A DNA stretch of 64,000 nucleotides from Streptomyces sp. NBC_00620 (lineage in GTDB: Bacteria > Actinomycetota > Actinomycetes > Streptomycetales > Streptomycetaceae). A model generated the notes under the pieces. The model was not told the DNA's origin. It searched no databases and saw nothing but the letters and a program-made list of their open reading frames with translations. A program made the translations under genes and the position numbers. Positions 1-9,002 of this stretch are shown here, piece after piece; positions within the stretch are counted from its first letter, which is position 1, and each line of letters begins with the position of its first letter. The stretch spans positions 806,001 to 870,000 of the forward strand of contig NZ_JAPENY010000001.1 of assembly GCF_026341825.1 (NCBI RefSeq), written 5' to 3'.

Positions 1-2083
1 CGTGCATGAGCAGCATCCCGCCGCCGGAGCCGCCCCCGACGAACCCCTCGATCCACGCGGCGGCGTCCCCCGGCGCCGTCCCCGGCGACAGCACGAGCCC
101 CATGAGCCGGGCGGCCTCGTCCTGCGCCAACTCGCCCTCGTCGAGCAGCAGTCGTACGGCCCGTCCGCGGATCACCCCCGGCACGGTGTCGCGCCCGGCC
201 AGCACTCGGAGCACGGAGTGCCAGCGGCCGCGTATGCCGCCGCCGGACCCGGTGCCGCCCGTCTCCCCCAGCAGGCCCACCGCGCCCTGCACCGCGTCCA
301 CATGACGCCGCATCTCCTCCGCGGCCTCGGTGTCGAGAGCAGCGCAGGCCGGTGGGAGCCCGACGAAGATCCGCTCGGCGAGGCCCACCGCGACATCGCT
401 GAGGGCGTGTGTGTCCGTGCCGCGTACGTCGCCGTACCGCAGGGAGCGGACCAGTGCGGGCAGGGCCTGGGCGAGATGGCCGACGTCGGCGTCGAGGGCC
501 GCCCGGTCGGCGAGGACCCGCATGACCACGGGCAGCGCGTCCGGGAGTTCGGCGAGGAGACACCGCTCGGCGAGCGCCGTGACATCGGCCAGTGAGCCCG
601 CGCCGATGGCGTCCGCGTCGGCCTTGGCGGTCGCGGCGGCGAGCACGGTGGTGCCCCACACCCCGGCCTCGGCGACCCGCACGGACAGCTCCGGCTCCCA
701 GCGCAGCCGCCAGGTCTCGCGGAAGGTGCCGGTGCTGCCGCGCGACGCGACAGGCTCGCCCCAGCCGATGCCCAACAGCCGCAGCCGGTGCAGGAGTCTG
801 CTGCGCCCGGCGTCGGTCTCCTTGCGCAAGTCGAGTTCCAACTCCCGCTCCAGCGCCTCTGGTTTGAGCCGAAGCCGCCGCTGCAGCCGCGCCAGGTCGC
901 GCTGCAGGGGCACTGCGGGCGCGGACTCCGGCACCTCGCCCATCACATCTCCGACCACGAGCCGGTCCCGCACGAGCGCGAGCGGCACGTCGGAGCCCTC
1001 GCACATCACGGCTCGTACGGCATCGGTGGTCTCGGTCAGTCCCGGCAGCGGGCGGCCGCGCATCGCGGCGAGTGTGTCGGCGAGCCGCACCGCCTCGATG
1101 ACGTGCGCGGAGGAGACCATCCGGTCCTCGTCGCGCAGCAGCCGGGCGACCTTCGTCATCCAGCGCTCGACCGGGCGGTCGGGGGCGCCGAACAGATGCC
1201 CGTACCAACCCGGCGAGTCGATGCCCGCCCCGTACCCGCTGACCCGGGACAGCCTGCGGTGCGTCCACGGCACCCATGTCATGTCGGCCTTGGCCTTGGG
1301 CAGCCCCTTGAGCAGCGCCCGGTCCGCGCCGGCCGTGGTCTTCTGCCGCAGGGCGGGGACGTGCCAGGCCCCGCACACCACCGCCACGTCGTCCCCGAAC
1401 TCCCGCTGCGCCGCCCGCACCTGGAGCCGCATGTACGCCTCACGCACGAGGTCCCGCTCGTGGCCCCCGACCCCGTACGCCTCCCGCAGCGCCCCCATCG
1501 CCTCCCCGAGTACGGCGAACGGCGCGAACGGATCGCCTCCCGCCGCCCCGCCCCGGTGCTCGACCACGTCCTCCCACCACCGCTCGGGATCGTCGTAACC
1601 GGCGGTCTCGGCCAGCACGGCAAGCGGGTCGATACGGACGGCCTCGTCAGCAGACGAACCCTCCTCGCCCTCCGACTCCTCCGATTCCTCCGAAGCGGAT
1701 TCGTCCTTCCCCCAAACCAGCGTGTGGGTCGCCGGAAGGTCGATGAACCGGGCCGGGACTCCCTGGTCCAGGGCCCACCGGATGGCCACCCACTCCGGGG
1801 AGAACTCGGCAAGCGGCCAGAAGGCCGAGCGGCCGGGCTCGTCCACGACGTGGGCGAGCAAGGCGACGGGCGGACGCATGCCTTCCTCTGCGGCCAACGG
1901 GATGAGCGCGTCCGCCTCCGGGGGCCCCTCGATCAGCACGACCCGGGGAGCGGCCGCCTCCAGCGCGGCCCGCACGGCCCGTGCCGACCCCGGACCGTGA
2001 TGCCGCACGCCGAGCAGCAGCGGCCCGCCCTCCCGTACGCCGGAGACACGCTCCTCCGCCGCCTCCTGCTGGAGTCCGGTCAT
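1..2083 (-). CDS. DUF5682 family protein (3' end outside window)
   Basis: At least 694 residues are visible and the frame is still open at the window edge. The N-terminus reads LLLGVRHHGPGSARAV followed by VVLIEGPPEAD, the signature of the DUF5682 family, whose biochemical role is not established. A middle segment has FGDDVAVVCGAWHVPAL, the kind of His-containing pocket seen in TraB/ChaN-like folds, so a metal-dependent or peptidase-like activity is possible but inferred. An acidic Ser/Glu-rich linker lies near residue 130. The ATG overlaps the stop of the MoxR ATPase gene in an ATGA arrangement, so the two are translationally coupled. In this genomic setting a VWA-domain gene usually follows; it would lie outside the window. 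Confidence 0.85.
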   Translation of the reverse strand, partial: MTGLQQEAAEERVSGVREGGPLLLGVRHHGPGSARAVRAALEAAAPRVVLIEGPPEADALIPLAAEEGMRPPVALLAHVVDEPGRSAFWPLAEFSPEWVAIRWALDQGVPARFIDLPATHTLVWGKDESASEESEESEGEEGSSADEAVRIDPLAVLAETAGYDDPERWWEDVVEHRGGAAGGDPFAPFAVLGEAMGALREAYGVGGHERDLVREAYMRLQVRAAQREFGDDVAVVCGAWHVPALRQKTTAGADRALLKGLPKAKADMTWVPWTHRRLSRVSGYGAGIDSPGWYGHLFGAPDRPVERWMTKVARLLRDEDRMVSSAHVIEAVRLADTLAAMRGRPLPGLTETTDAVRAVMCEGSDVPLALVRDRLVVGDVMGEVPESAPAVPLQRDLARLQRRLRLKPEALERELELDLRKETDAGRSRLLHRLRLLGIGWGEPVASRGSTGTFRETWRLRWEPELSVRVAEAGVWGTTVLAAATAKADADAIGAGSLADVTALAERCLLAELPDALPVVMRVLADRAALDADVGHLAQALPALVRSLRYGDVRGTDTHALSDVAVGLAERIFVGLPPACAALDTEAAEEMRRHVDAVQGAVGLLGETGGTGSGGGIRGRWHSVLRVLAGRDTVPGVIRGRAVRLLLDEGELAQDEAARLMGLVLSPGTAPGDAAAWIEGFVGGGSGGGMLLMH

Positions 2084-3222
2084 ACGCTCACCTCCCGGCA
2101 GGCCCGGTAGAAGTCCTTCCAGCCGTCGCGCTCGCGGACGACCGCCTCCAGGTACTCCTGCCAGATGACGCGGTCGGCTGCCGGGTCGCGGACGACGGCG
2201 CCGAGGATGCCGGCGGCGACGTCACTGGCCCGCAGGACGCCGTCCCCGAAGTGGGCTGCCAGCGCGAGCCCGTTGGTGACGACGGAGATCGCCTCGGCGG
2301 TGGACAGCGTGCCGCTGGGCGACTTCAGCTTCGTACGCCCGTCGGCCGTGACTCCGTCGCGCAGCTCGCGGAAGACGGTGACGACGCGGCGGATCTCGTC
2401 GATGCCGTCGGGTGCGGCGGGCAGGTCGAGGGAGCGGCCGAGCTGGTCGACGCGGCGGGAGACGATGTCGACCTCGGCGTCGGCGCTCTCCGGCAGCGGC
2501 AGCACCACCGTGTTGAAGCGTCGGCGCAGCGCGCTCGACAGTTCGTTGACCCCGCGGTCGCGGTCGTTGGCCGTGGCGATCAGGTTGAAGCCGCGGACGG
2601 CCTGCACCTCCGAGCCCAACTCCGGTATCGGCAGCGTCTTTTCCGACAGGATGGTGATGAGCGTGTCCTGCACGTCGGCGGGGATGCGGGTCAGCTCCTC
2701 GACACGTGCCGTCATCCCTTCCGCCATGGCGCGCATGACGGGGCTCGGCACCAGGGCGTTCCGGCTCGGTCCGTGCGCGAGCAGCTCCGCGTAGTTCCAG
2801 CCGTACCGGATCGCCTCCTCGGGCGTGCCGGCGGTGCCCTGCACGAGCAGTGTGGAGTCGCCGCTGACCGCCGCCGCCAGATGCTCGGAGACCCAGGTCT
2901 TCGCGGTGCCGGGCACGCCGAGCAGCAGCAGTGCGCGGTCTGTGGCGAGCGTGGTGACGGCGACCTCGACGATGCGGCGCGGTCCCACGTACTTGGGTGT
3001 GATCACCGTGCCGTCCGGCAGCGTGCCGCCCTGCAGATACATCGCCACGGCCCACGGCGACAGCCGCCAGCGGGCCGGGCGGGGCCGGTCGTCCTGCGCG
3101 GCCAGCGCGGCGAGTTCGGCGGCGAAGTCGTCCTCGGCGTGCGGCCGCAACACCTCGCCCGCCCCGTCACTCACGGACGGATCGACGGACGTGGTCCCAG
3201 TCGGCTCAACGGACACAGACAT
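2080..3222 (-). CDS. MoxR-family AAA+ ATPase
   Basis: This 380-residue protein is a MoxR-type AAA+ ATPase, a class that usually works as a chaperone with VWA-domain partners. It shows Walker A GVPGTAKT near residue 105, a sensor-1 stretch FNLIATANDRDRG and the arginine-rich ALRRRFN segment. I chose the ATG at 3222 because GGAGGGGGA stands just before it; an upstream in-frame start would add 32 residues that run through the promoter. It is the first gene of a minus-strand operon with the DUF5682 gene. A TTGTCAGTGGC motif upstream suggests DNA-damage control. The client is unknown. Confidence 0.9.
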   Translation of the reverse strand: MSVSVEPTGTTSVDPSVSDGAGEVLRPHAEDDFAAELAALAAQDDRPRPARWRLSPWAVAMYLQGGTLPDGTVITPKYVGPRRIVEVAVTTLATDRALLLLGVPGTAKTWVSEHLAAAVSGDSTLLVQGTAGTPEEAIRYGWNYAELLAHGPSRNALVPSPVMRAMAEGMTARVEELTRIPADVQDTLITILSEKTLPIPELGSEVQAVRGFNLIATANDRDRGVNELSSALRRRFNTVVLPLPESADAEVDIVSRRVDQLGRSLDLPAAPDGIDEIRRVVTVFRELRDGVTADGRTKLKSPSGTLSTAEAISVVTNGLALAAHFGDGVLRASDVAAGILGAVVRDPAADRVIWQEYLEAVVRERDGWKDFYRACREVSV

Positions 3223-3276
3223 GGCTAGGTCCCCCTCCAGCTCGGCCGGTTCGATCGGCCGGTTCGGACTGGTTCC

Positions 3277-3299
3277 ACCGTGCACCATGCCACTGACAA
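3277..3299 (-). promoter_or_regulatory. PafBC/RecA-NDp-type promoter of the MoxR operon
   Basis: Read on the minus strand, TTGTCAGTGGC at 3299-3289 is followed by a 6-nt spacer and CACGGT at 3282-3277. The actinobacterial LexA-independent DNA-damage promoter bound by PafBC is described as TTGTCAGTGGC-N6-TAGggT. The upstream half matches perfectly and the -10 half partly. The predicted start near 3270 leaves a leader of about 48 nt that carries the Shine-Dalgarno sequence. Confidence 0.75.
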
Positions 3300-3336
3300 T
3301 GCGACCTGACCTGCACAAACGCGCTCGCGAGGCCGA

Positions 3337-3359
3337 TTGTCAGTGGTGGGATCTACCTT
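3337..3359 (+). promoter_or_regulatory. PafBC/RecA-NDp-type promoter of the SWIM gene
   Basis: TTGTCAGTGGT at 3337-3347, a 6-nt spacer and TACCTT at 3354-3359 match the DNA-damage promoter consensus in the plus direction. Seven bases separate the -10 element from the ATG at 3367, so transcription should begin at or next to the start codon and give a leaderless mRNA. Together with the motif facing the other way this makes a symmetrical divergent damage-responsive control region. Confidence 0.75.
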
Positions 3360-3366
3360 CGATGAC

Positions 3367-4740
3367 ATGACTCAGCAGGGGGTGCGCTGGACTGCGGATC
3401 AGGTGCTGGCACTGGCGCCTGACGCAGCGTCACGCAAAGCGGGAAGCAAGCTCGGCGCGGCCGGGCCGTGGTCGGAGGCAGGCAGTTCTGACGAGGGGAC
3501 GGTATGGGGACTGTGCGCGGGAAGTGGCAGCAAGCCGTATCAGACGGTCATCGACGTCGCGGACTCCACCGGGCCCGCGTACAAGTGCAGTTGCCCCAGC
3601 CGCAAGTTCCCGTGCAAGCACGCGCTGGGGCTGCTGCTGCTCTGGGCGGGCGAGGAGGGCACTGTGCCGCGGGGGCAGGCGCCGGACTGGGCGGAGCAGT
3701 GGACAGAGGGGAGACGACAGCGCGCGGAGGAGAAGGCGACGACGACGGGCGGGGCATCTGGGACGGCCTCGCCGAGTGATCCGGAGGCGGCGCGGCGCAG
3801 GGCGGAGCGGCGGGCCGAGCGGGTCACGGCGGGTGCGGCGGAGCTGGAGCAGCGGTTGGCGGATCTGCTGCGGGGCGGCCTGGCCGGGGCCGAGCAGGCC
3901 GGGTACGGCATGTGGGAGGAGACGGCGGCCCGGATGGTCGACGCGCAGGCACCTGGACTGGCGGCGCGGGTAAGGGAGTTGGGGGCGATCCCGTCATCGG
4001 GCCCCGGCTGGCCGGTGCGGCTCCTGGAGGAGTGCGCGCTGCTCCATCTCCTCGACCAGGGCTGGCTGCGCCGCGAGCGACTGCCGGACGACCTTGCCAC
4101 GACGGTACGTTCACGGATCGGCCTGCACGGATCGGCGGACGGCCCACCGGTGCGCGACAGCTGGCTGGTCCTCGCCCAGTACGACACATCGGACAGCCGT
4201 CTCACGACGCGCAGGATCTGGCTGCACGGATCGGAGTCCGGCCGCACGGCTCTGCTCCTCTCCTACGGAGCCGCCGGCCGCGCACCGGAACTGGCCCTGC
4301 CCGTCGGGCTGTCCTTCGAGGCGGAACTCTCCGCACACTCGGGCGGCGGGCTACGAGCGGCACTGGGCGAACGGTTCACACCACCGACCCCCACGGCGAC
4401 ACGACCACCGGGAGTCACGACCCCCCAGGCGGCGGCCCACTACGGCAAGGCACTATGCGCCGACCCCTGGCTCGACTCCTACCCCGTCACCCTCGACCGG
4501 GTCATACCGACCCCGGACGGCGAAGCAACCACGACACCACAACGCTGGCAACTGGCAGATGCCGACGGCGACTTGGCCCTCCCCATCGCCCTCTCTCCGC
4601 CCTCCCTCCCCGGCCTGTGGCGCCTCGCCGCCCTCTCTGGCGGCGCCCCCGTAACCGTCTTCGGCGAGTGCGGCCACCACGGCTTCACTCCGCTGACGGC
4701 CTGGCCGGAGGGCCCAGGAGAAGCGGTGTCGCTGTGCTGA
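3367..4740 (+). CDS. SWIM zinc-finger domain protein
   Basis: This 457-residue protein has a SWIM finger near residues 70-95 (KCSCPSRKFPCKHALGL, the CxCx(n)CxH pattern), which binds zinc and in this family contacts DNA or protein. A basic, Ala/Arg-rich helical stretch follows at about residues 115-165, and the remaining two thirds have no motif I recognise. I place the start at the ATG at 3367 directly behind the -10 element; an in-frame start at 3337 would lie inside the promoter. The next gene, for a DUF5691 protein, begins 31 nt after the stop, so the two likely form an operon that faces the MoxR operon. The function is unknown. Confidence 0.85.
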   Translation: MTQQGVRWTADQVLALAPDAASRKAGSKLGAAGPWSEAGSSDEGTVWGLCAGSGSKPYQTVIDVADSTGPAYKCSCPSRKFPCKHALGLLLLWAGEEGTVPRGQAPDWAEQWTEGRRQRAEEKATTTGGASGTASPSDPEAARRRAERRAERVTAGAAELEQRLADLLRGGLAGAEQAGYGMWEETAARMVDAQAPGLAARVRELGAIPSSGPGWPVRLLEECALLHLLDQGWLRRERLPDDLATTVRSRIGLHGSADGPPVRDSWLVLAQYDTSDSRLTTRRIWLHGSESGRTALLLSYGAAGRAPELALPVGLSFEAELSAHSGGGLRAALGERFTPPTPTATRPPGVTTPQAAAHYGKALCADPWLDSYPVTLDRVIPTPDGEATTTPQRWQLADADGDLALPIALSPPSLPGLWRLAALSGGAPVTVFGECGHHGFTPLTAWPEGPGEAVSLC

Positions 4741-4771
4741 CCACCTCCGTACAGAAAGGACGCCAACACTC

Positions 4772-6388
4772 ATGAACACGACCTCTGCTCCTGAAGGCTC
4801 CTGGGAGGAGCTCGTCACCGTCGCACTGCTCGGAACGGATCGGCGTACACCTCCCGGGTGCGGCCCGGGACAGGAAGCACCCATGGCATTGCTGGACGCC
4901 GCCGCGGTGGAAACACTGCGGCGGCGAGCCGGCATGCGCCCGGCGCGGGCGGCGGCCCGACCCGAACCGTCGGCACCGGATCCGCGCCCGGCCCTGCCGC
5001 CCGCCGCGGCCCAAAGACTCACACAGCTGCTGACGGACCGCCCCGGCACCGGTGGCGGCGGCCGCAGAGGCACGGCGCCCGACCTCATGGAACTGCTGCC
5101 GCAGTGGCTCACCCTGGCCAACGCGCACGGTTTCGCGCCTCCCCCGCAAGCACTCCCAGCACTCCTCGACGCGGCCCGGGGCCGCACCGATCTCCGACCC
5201 GCCGCACTGACCTTCGCGGGGCCGCGCGCCCTGTGGCTGGCACGGCTGAACCCGGACTGGCGCTTCGCACTGCGCTCCACTCCGGGAGGCGGTACGGCGC
5301 TCCCGGACCCCGCAGAGCCCGAGCGCGTACAACGGCTCTGGCAGGAAGGCCTGTTCGCCGAACGGGTAGCGCTGCTCACCGCAATACGGACCCGCCAACC
5401 CGCAGCCGCCCGCGAGCTGCTCGCCACGACCTGGACCACCGAACGGGCCGAGGACCGGCTGATGTTCCTCGACTCGCTGCGGTCGGGTCTGTGCGCGGCG
5501 GACGAACCGTTCCTGGAGCGGGCGCTCGCCGACCGGAGCCGCAACGTACGGGCGACGGCGGCGGAGTTGCTGTCCGCGCTGCCGGAGTCGGCGCTCGCCG
5601 GGCGGATGGCGGCGAGGGCGGGTTCCTGCGTGGCCGTCGACCGTACGCGGGGCGCGCCCACGATCGTGGTCGAGGCGCCGCACGAGTGCGACGCGGGCAT
5701 GGAGCGGGACGGCGTGGTGCCGAAGCCTCCCGCCGGGCGCGGCGAACGGTCGTGGTGGCTGGGCCAGTTGGTCGACGCGACACCGCTCGCGACCTGGCCG
5801 CGACGGCTCGGCGGACGTACGCCGGAGGACATCGTCGCCCTGCCCGTGGCGGACGACTGGCAGAGCGAGCTGCATGCCGCGTGGTGCCGGGCCGCGGTAC
5901 GGCAGCGGGATCCGGGCTGGTCCAGGGCGCTCCTCGGGGCGCCCTCCGCCCCGGAGGCCGGTGGACCGGGGGCGGTGTCCCTGGCGGAGCGGTCGAAACT
6001 GCTCGCCACGCTGGGTTCCGCCGAGCGGGCCGAGTGGGTGGCGGGGTTCATCGGCACGCACGGGTTGTCCGAGGCGTTTCAGTTGCTCGGGGTGTGTGCG
6101 GTGCCCTGGGCGGGGCCGTTGGGGCGGGCGGTGGTCGACGCGCTCAATATCGCGCGGGACGCGGGGAGTTACCCGTGGAGCTTCAGCGGGGTCATGGGCC
6201 TGGCCGAGCGCTGCCTCGACCCCGCGGAGGCGGTCCGCCTCGAAGGGCTCACCGGCATTCCCGAAGAGCCGGAGAACGCCGCCCCAGGCGCCGGCAGCTA
6301 CTGGGCCGAAGCGTTCCAGCGCCTGGTCACGACCCTGCGCCTACGCGCAACCATGACCAAAGAACTCACGCCACCCCAACCAACGTAA
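4772..6388 (+). CDS. DUF5691 family protein
   Basis: This 538-residue protein starts with SWEELVTVALLGTDRRTPPG, the typical opening of DUF5691. It is Ala/Leu/Arg-rich and looks like an all-helical, HEAT-like repeat protein; DRSRNVRATAAELLSALP near residue 255 resembles a HEAT repeat, which is an inference. There is no signal peptide or membrane segment. GAAAGGA lies at a suitable distance before the ATG. It follows the SWIM gene in the same direction and belongs with it to the MoxR/DUF5682 neighbourhood. The function is unknown; a scaffold in a MoxR-linked assembly is a reasonable guess. Confidence 0.8.
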   Translation: MNTTSAPEGSWEELVTVALLGTDRRTPPGCGPGQEAPMALLDAAAVETLRRRAGMRPARAAARPEPSAPDPRPALPPAAAQRLTQLLTDRPGTGGGGRRGTAPDLMELLPQWLTLANAHGFAPPPQALPALLDAARGRTDLRPAALTFAGPRALWLARLNPDWRFALRSTPGGGTALPDPAEPERVQRLWQEGLFAERVALLTAIRTRQPAAARELLATTWTTERAEDRLMFLDSLRSGLCAADEPFLERALADRSRNVRATAAELLSALPESALAGRMAARAGSCVAVDRTRGAPTIVVEAPHECDAGMERDGVVPKPPAGRGERSWWLGQLVDATPLATWPRRLGGRTPEDIVALPVADDWQSELHAAWCRAAVRQRDPGWSRALLGAPSAPEAGGPGAVSLAERSKLLATLGSAERAEWVAGFIGTHGLSEAFQLLGVCAVPWAGPLGRAVVDALNIARDAGSYPWSFSGVMGLAERCLDPAEAVRLEGLTGIPEEPENAAPGAGSYWAEAFQRLVTTLRLRATMTKELTPPQPT

Positions 6389-6398
6389 AAGCACTTCC

Positions 6399-6497
6399 TC
6401 GCCCCCTCCGCCCCTACCCAACCCGAACCTGGGGGCTCCGCCCCCAGACCCCCCAGATCGCCCGAAGGGCTCGTCCTCAAACGCCGGACGGGCTGAC
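6399..6497 (+). repeat. Streptomyces intergenic repeat with terminator-like hairpin, copy 1
   Basis: This block has a perfect 8-bp stem with a 3-nt loop (CTGGGGGC at 6429-6436 against GCCCCCAG at 6440-6447), then AAGGGCTCGTCCTCAAACGC and a GGACGGGCTGA tail. Nearly the same block occurs at 30250-30356. It lies 40 nt after the stop of the DUF5691 gene and probably ends its transcript, although no T-run follows. Similar blocks are widely repeated in Streptomyces intergenic DNA, as I recall. Confidence 0.75.
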
Positions 6498-6584
6498 ACC
6501 GCGGCCCCCGTGGGTGGGTGGGGGACGGGATGGCCCAGCCTTTTCCCAGACGCCGGACGGGCCGAATGATGCCCACCGGCGGAA

Positions 6585-6699
6585 GGGGGCGTGCCGGTAC
6601 GTCCAAATGCCCGTCGCGTACGTTCGCGTCACCGGACGCCCCGCTACCAGCCCGACGTCTGATCCGGCGGCGACGGGCGGGACGTACCGGCACGCCCCC
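6585..6699 (-). repeat. Long conserved hairpin element, copy 1
   Basis: A 20-bp arm at 6585-6604 pairs perfectly with 6680-6699. Inside it, after an AAAT bulge facing one G, GCCCGTCGC at 6609-6617 pairs with GCGACGGGC at 6670-6678. The apical region of about 52 nt is strongly conserved with the second copy at 30516-30632. The element lies 37 nt beyond the stop of icmB, which suggests a 3' UTR or terminator role for the minus-strand gene. No T-run follows. It could also be a small mobile or REP-like element. Confidence 0.8.
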
Positions 6700-6735
6700 G
6701 ACCCACCCACCCCGCACAAGGCGCCCCCGCCAGCC

Positions 6736-7152
<417 letters not shown>

Positions 7153-7851
7153 CACTGCCTCCATGAACCGATTACACCAACCTGCACCAACACACACCGA
7201 CAGATATCGCACATTCCGCCACTGGCCACACCAGACGCGACACCAGCCGCACACCCGCGGCACGGGCGCCCCGCACCACACCGGCCGGGGAAGTGAACGA
7301 ACGTTATCCCCAGCATCCCGCAACCGGCAGTTTCGCGGTGGATACCGAGGGGGAAATCACACGGTGGGACAAGTTCGCCGCGCACCGCTCCGGGTTCCTG
7401 CGGCACACGCACCGCATGGACCCGCGGCGCATGGACCACAGCCGGAGCGTGCGCAAGGAGAGCCGCTATCAGGTGGCCGCACCACGGCGTCGTCGGCGAG
7501 ACACCGCAGTGGTGGGGCACATCGGCGATGGCACGACAGCGGGGAGCACCACCCGTACGAGGAAGACGAGGACCGACGCCCCGCCGCACACCGGCGAGGT
7601 CATCCGCCGCAGGGACAGCGACGGCCGGAAACCACGTCACCACCAAGGAACGGGCCCCCGTCGCGTCACAGGCGCCCCACGCGCCACAGACGCACCGTCG
7701 CGACCACCACCGACACCGGCCGAGCGACCGCCGAGCCGACGTCTAGCCGGCATCGACCAGACCTCGACCGAGCCGCCACCGGCATATGCGACTCTCCACG
7801 AGTGCACACGGGGGACAGAGCAGTCCTCCGCGTGCCGACAGGAGGTCGGCC
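7153..7851. other. Intergenic region with no convincing gene
   Basis: This stretch of nearly 700 bases lies between the divergent icmB and lipase genes. A GTG-started plus frame at 7293 begins [17 protein letters not shown], which resembles the start of a PAS-type sensor domain, but it turns into low-complexity Arg/His/Thr-rich sequence that runs into the lipase in another frame. I read it as a possible decayed gene remnant or chance frame. Promoters for both flanking genes must lie here; I could not place them confidently. Confidence 0.4.
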
Positions 7852-8724
7852 ATGAAGGTCACCAGGGCTGCGTCGCCCTTTCTTCCCCTTCTCCCCCTCT
7901 GCCAGCGCCTGCTTCCCAGCAGACTGGCCGGACTCTCGATGGTCCTCCTGAAGGCGACGGCCCTGGAGATCGCGATCCTCGCCGGACACCTCCTGCTCTA
8001 TCCGTCGGGCATGGCCCAGGAACGCCGGGCCACCCCCACGCTCCCCTCACCGGACGCCGCCCGGCTGCCCACGGAGGCCAAGCCCCCGGTCGTCCTGCTG
8101 CACGGCTTCATAGACAACCGCTCGGTCTTCGTCCTGCTGCGCCGCAACCTCGCCCAGCACGGCAGGCAGCACATCGAGTCGCTCAACTACTCGCCGCTGA
8201 CGTGCGACATCCGCACCGCCGCGGAGCTGCTCGGCCGGCACATAGAGGAGATCTGCGAGCGCACGGGCCAGGAGCGCGTGGACATCGTCGGGCACAGCCT
8301 CGGCGGACTGATCGCTCGCTACTACGTGCAGCGCCTCGGCGGTGACATACACGTGCGCACCCTGGTCACGCTGGGCACACCGCACTCGGGCACCCGCGTG
8401 GCCCCGTTGATGAACGCGCACCCGATCGTCCGTCAGATGCGCCCGGACTCCGACGTGATCGAGGAACTGCGCAAGCCCGCGCCGGACTGCCGTACGCGCT
8501 TCGTGAGCTTCTGGAGCGACCTCGACCAGTTGATGGACCCGCTGGAGACGGCCTGCGTCGATCATCCGGACCTGCTCGCGCAGAACGTGCGGGTGAGCGG
8601 CGTCGGGCACCTCGCCCTGCCCGTGCATCCCGCCGTCGCCACCGGCATACGGCAGGCGCTCGACACCGAGGAAGCGGGAACCCACGCCGCCACCCACACC
8701 GGAGGCGGCCTGACAGTGGCGTGA
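7852..8724 (+). CDS. Lipase-like alpha/beta hydrolase
   Basis: This 290-residue protein has a hydrophobic N-terminal segment (about residues 10-48), which should act as a signal or membrane anchor. The hydrolase fold follows: PVVLLHGFIDNRSVF near residue 80 gives the oxyanion-hole region, VDIVGHSLGGLIARYYV near residue 140 carries the nucleophile Ser, and GVGHLALPVHP near residue 255 is a good candidate for the catalytic His. The pattern resembles secreted triacylglycerol lipases and lipase class 2 proteins. A perfect AGGAGG lies before the ATG at 7852. It is probably an extracellular esterase or lipase; the substrate is unknown. Confidence 0.85.
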   Translation: MKVTRAASPFLPLLPLCQRLLPSRLAGLSMVLLKATALEIAILAGHLLLYPSGMAQERRATPTLPSPDAARLPTEAKPPVVLLHGFIDNRSVFVLLRRNLAQHGRQHIESLNYSPLTCDIRTAAELLGRHIEEICERTGQERVDIVGHSLGGLIARYYVQRLGGDIHVRTLVTLGTPHSGTRVAPLMNAHPIVRQMRPDSDVIEELRKPAPDCRTRFVSFWSDLDQLMDPLETACVDHPDLLAQNVRVSGVGHLALPVHPAVATGIRQALDTEEAGTHAATHTGGGLTVA

Positions 8725-8924
8725 CAGTCACCCCGTACAGCGAACCATGACCGAACCGCGAGCGGGCCGAGAGCGGATCGAAACCGAGCCGAGGCCGGCC
8801 AGACAGGCCACCGAACAGCCCCCCACACTCGAACACTCATCGAACGCCAGGCCAAAGCCGTGCCCGCAGTCCCCCGAAACACGGCCGAATGCCCGTTTCC
8901 TGCGAGAGGGAAACCTGCCGAAGA

Positions 8925-8954
8925 TTGTCGTGCCCGCGTACCGCCGGGTACAGT
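8925..8954 (+). promoter_or_regulatory. Predicted vegetative promoter of the M23 peptidase gene
   Basis: TTGTCG at 8925-8930 and TACAGT at 8949-8954 are separated by 18 bp, a good fit to a sigma-70-type promoter. Transcription would start near 8961, giving a leader of about 42 nt before the GTG at 9003. No other clear feature is visible in the rest of 8725-9002. Confidence 0.5.
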
Positions 8955-9002
8955 CACCGCACTGCTCTGCCAGCCCCTGTTGTCGAGGCGAAAGAGAAGT
9001 TG

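Noticed and set aside
4453..6057. Long minus-strand frame opposite the DUF5691 gene
   Set aside because: Low-complexity Ser/Arg/Ala sequence; the plus-strand DUF5691 frame has the expected codon bias and family signature.
7293..8345. Long plus-strand frame beginning like a PAS domain
   Set aside because: Only the first 20 residues look protein-like; the rest is Arg/His/Pro-rich and overlaps the well-supported lipase gene in another frame.
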